Assembly (NCBI GenBank): GCA_002404795.1
Contig: DHKK01000062.1
Coordinates: 1 to 6,050, forward strand
Source: Clostridiales bacterium UBA4696
Lineage (GTDB): Bacteria > Bacillota > Clostridia > Oscillospirales > Oscillospiraceae
Direction: 5' to 3'
DNA length: 6,050 bases
The notes below the pieces were generated by a model. It had not been told where the DNA came from. It searched no databases and saw only the letters and a program-made list of their open reading frames with translations. The translations under genes and the position numbers were made by a program. Position 1 is the stretch's first letter. Every line of letters starts with the position of its first letter. Shown piece after piece: positions 5,038 through 6,050 of the stretch.

Positions 5038-6050
5038 CTTCCACGAGAACCGTCCCACAACGGCCTCTGTGTATTGGTCGTCCGTGATAGATGTATACCT
5101 CTCTCCGTCATACCAATCGGTGAAGCCGTTATCCGTCTGATAAATCTCGCCGGTTTCTGTGTCCATCACCCGTTCAAAGCCCATGGTGGCGTCGCTCTGC
5201 TTTTGGCTGATGATGTCCTGACTGGTGTTCCGGTTCTCCCAAGAGGACATGATAGCGTCCTGCATCTCACTGGCGGACTGGCTCAACTGCTGGGACTGCT
5301 GCACCGCCGCGTCGCTCTGCGCCATGGCGGAGGAGGTGTAGCTGCCGGAATAGTCCAGGCTGCCCAAGCTCCGCGTCAGGATGTCCTCCCAGTTTTGGAG
5401 CATCCCCTTTTCAGCGGAGACGATGGTGGTGCTGTACGCCATGTAATACCCGCCAAGGCCGGGGATGGGGAAGGGGACAAGCTCTGCGGAGCACATACCC
5501 TCCGCCTCGATGCCGTCCTGCGTGAACTCCACACGCAGCACGCCGGCTGTTCCACCCAAAGAGCCCGTCGCGTCAAAGGTCTCCATCACTGTGAAATTCT
5601 CGTACTGCGGGAAGTGGAGGTCGCTATAAAAGGATTCGGAGGCTGCCAGTGCTGCCAAATGCTGCGGCAGTACCGTGAAATACCCCGCTACAGACTCCTC
5701 CGGCATCACTGGGCAGGATGCATAGATTCTGTCGTAGTAGGAAAAGCTGTCCCGCAAAAAATCATCCACAAACAACGGCTCCGTCTTCAGGACATACAGA
5801 ATCTGATTTACGCTACACGTAGGGTCATAAGCCCGCAAAGCGTGGAACATCCCCGCATTGGACGCAGCCGCCTCCACCGTCCAGCCCTCCGGGATGCTCA
5901 TAGAGAAATCCGCGCAGCTATACGGCACCAGTTCCAGCCCGGAGGCCATGGGTGTAATGACAAACTCCTCCGTCTGCTGCGTGCTTCCGCTGCCCTGCGC
6001 GTCATCTCCGCCGCTTTTGCTGCCGCAGCCGCACAGCAGCGTCAGTGCCA
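5035..6050 (-). CDS. Uncharacterised lipoprotein, N-terminus beyond the window edge
   Basis: The frame stays open from the TAA at 5037-5035 to the right edge, so the ATG at 5949 is internal. Translation before it reads ALTLLCGCGSKSGGDD, a signal-peptide end and lipobox with lipidation probably at the Cys codon 6027-6025. A Gly/Ser/Gln linker follows. Only the first few signal residues appear to be missing. Counting from the ATG at 5949, residues 10-200 form a globular domain starting FSMSIPEGWTVE. That opening recalls PsbP/DcrB-like surface lipoproteins, but this is a guess. Residues about 201-256 are rich in Ser, Gln and Ala with heptad-like spacing, a likely extended or coiled linker. The last 48 residues (GFERVMDTETGEIYQTDNGFTDWYDG...) form a small 'D..TGe.Y' C-terminal module of a kind I recall from other clostridial surface proteins. 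I do not recognise the full-length family. It is the first visible gene of the operon; its promoter is outside the window. Confidence 0.8.
   Translation of the reverse strand, partial: ALTLLCGCGSKSGGDDAQGSGSTQQTEEFVITPMASGLELVPYSCADFSMSIPEGWTVEAAASNAGMFHALRAYDPTCSVNQILYVLKTEPLFVDDFLRDSFSYYDRIYASCPVMPEESVAGYFTVLPQHLAALAASESFYSDLHFPQYENFTVMETFDATGSLGGTAGVLRVEFTQDGIEAEGMCSAELVPFPIPGLGGYYMAYSTTIVSAEKGMLQNWEDILTRSLGSLDYSGSYTSSAMAQSDAAVQQSQQLSQSASEMQDAIMSSWENRNTSQDIISQKQSDATMGFERVMDTETGEIYQTDNGFTDWYDGERYTSITDDQYTEAVVGRFSWK

Noticed and set aside
5022..5111. Upstream ATG at 5111 as the start of the second lipoprotein
   Set aside because: It would place 30 hydrophilic residues before the signal peptide and overlap the upstream gene. 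The AAGGAGG at 5036-5030 points to 5021.
5947..5949. ATG at 5949 as the true start of the first lipoprotein
   Set aside because: The frame continues to the window edge and encodes a signal-peptide end with an LLCGC lipobox, so the start must lie further upstream.

Overview
The window reads as chromosomal DNA from a Gram-positive, high-GC member of the Clostridia, probably the gut Oscillospiraceae (inference). The clues are strong AGGAGG-type ribosome binding sites, lipoproteins with acidic, polar linkers, a Ktr-type potassium system, and mostly GC-rich codon use. I see no rRNA, tRNA, CRISPR array, transposase or phage gene. No gap between genes exceeds about 210 bases.

Left half, plus strand. 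The window opens inside the 3' end of a DUF6282-type amidohydrolase-like gene (to 511). A 211-base gap follows, with a good extended -10 promoter at 649-677. That promoter leads into ktrB, whose real start is the GTG at 723, and then ktrA 12 bases downstream. Together they encode a K+ uptake system: a membrane channel-like subunit with four pore loops and a cytosolic single-RCK nucleotide-binding regulator. After ktrA come a hairpin and a second strong promoter (TGnTATAAT, 2770-2778), whose -35 lies inside the hairpin. It drives a small nitroreductase-family flavoprotein (2830-3345).

Middle, plus strand. An aspartate/glutamate racemase-superfamily gene of the YgeA type (3463-4155) has both catalytic cysteines. 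It is visibly more AT-rich than its neighbours. It ends at a 17-bp perfect-stem intrinsic terminator (4196-4236) that separates it from a convergent unit.

Right half, minus strand. Two lipoprotein genes form an operon read from the right edge inward. The first runs off the window at 6050; its lipobox is still visible near the edge, and it matches no family I can name firmly. The second (4263-5021) is a 252-residue lipoprotein whose C-terminal half resembles the DUF4163/DUF3298 (RsiV/PdaC-like) domain. The Shine-Dalgarno of the second gene overlaps the stop codon of the first, so the two are probably translationally coupled.

The window appears to be a patchwork of small independent units: K+ homeostasis, a flavoenzyme, an amino-acid racemase and a pair of surface lipoproteins. 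I found no convincing new multi-gene system. The least explained part is the two-lipoprotein operon.
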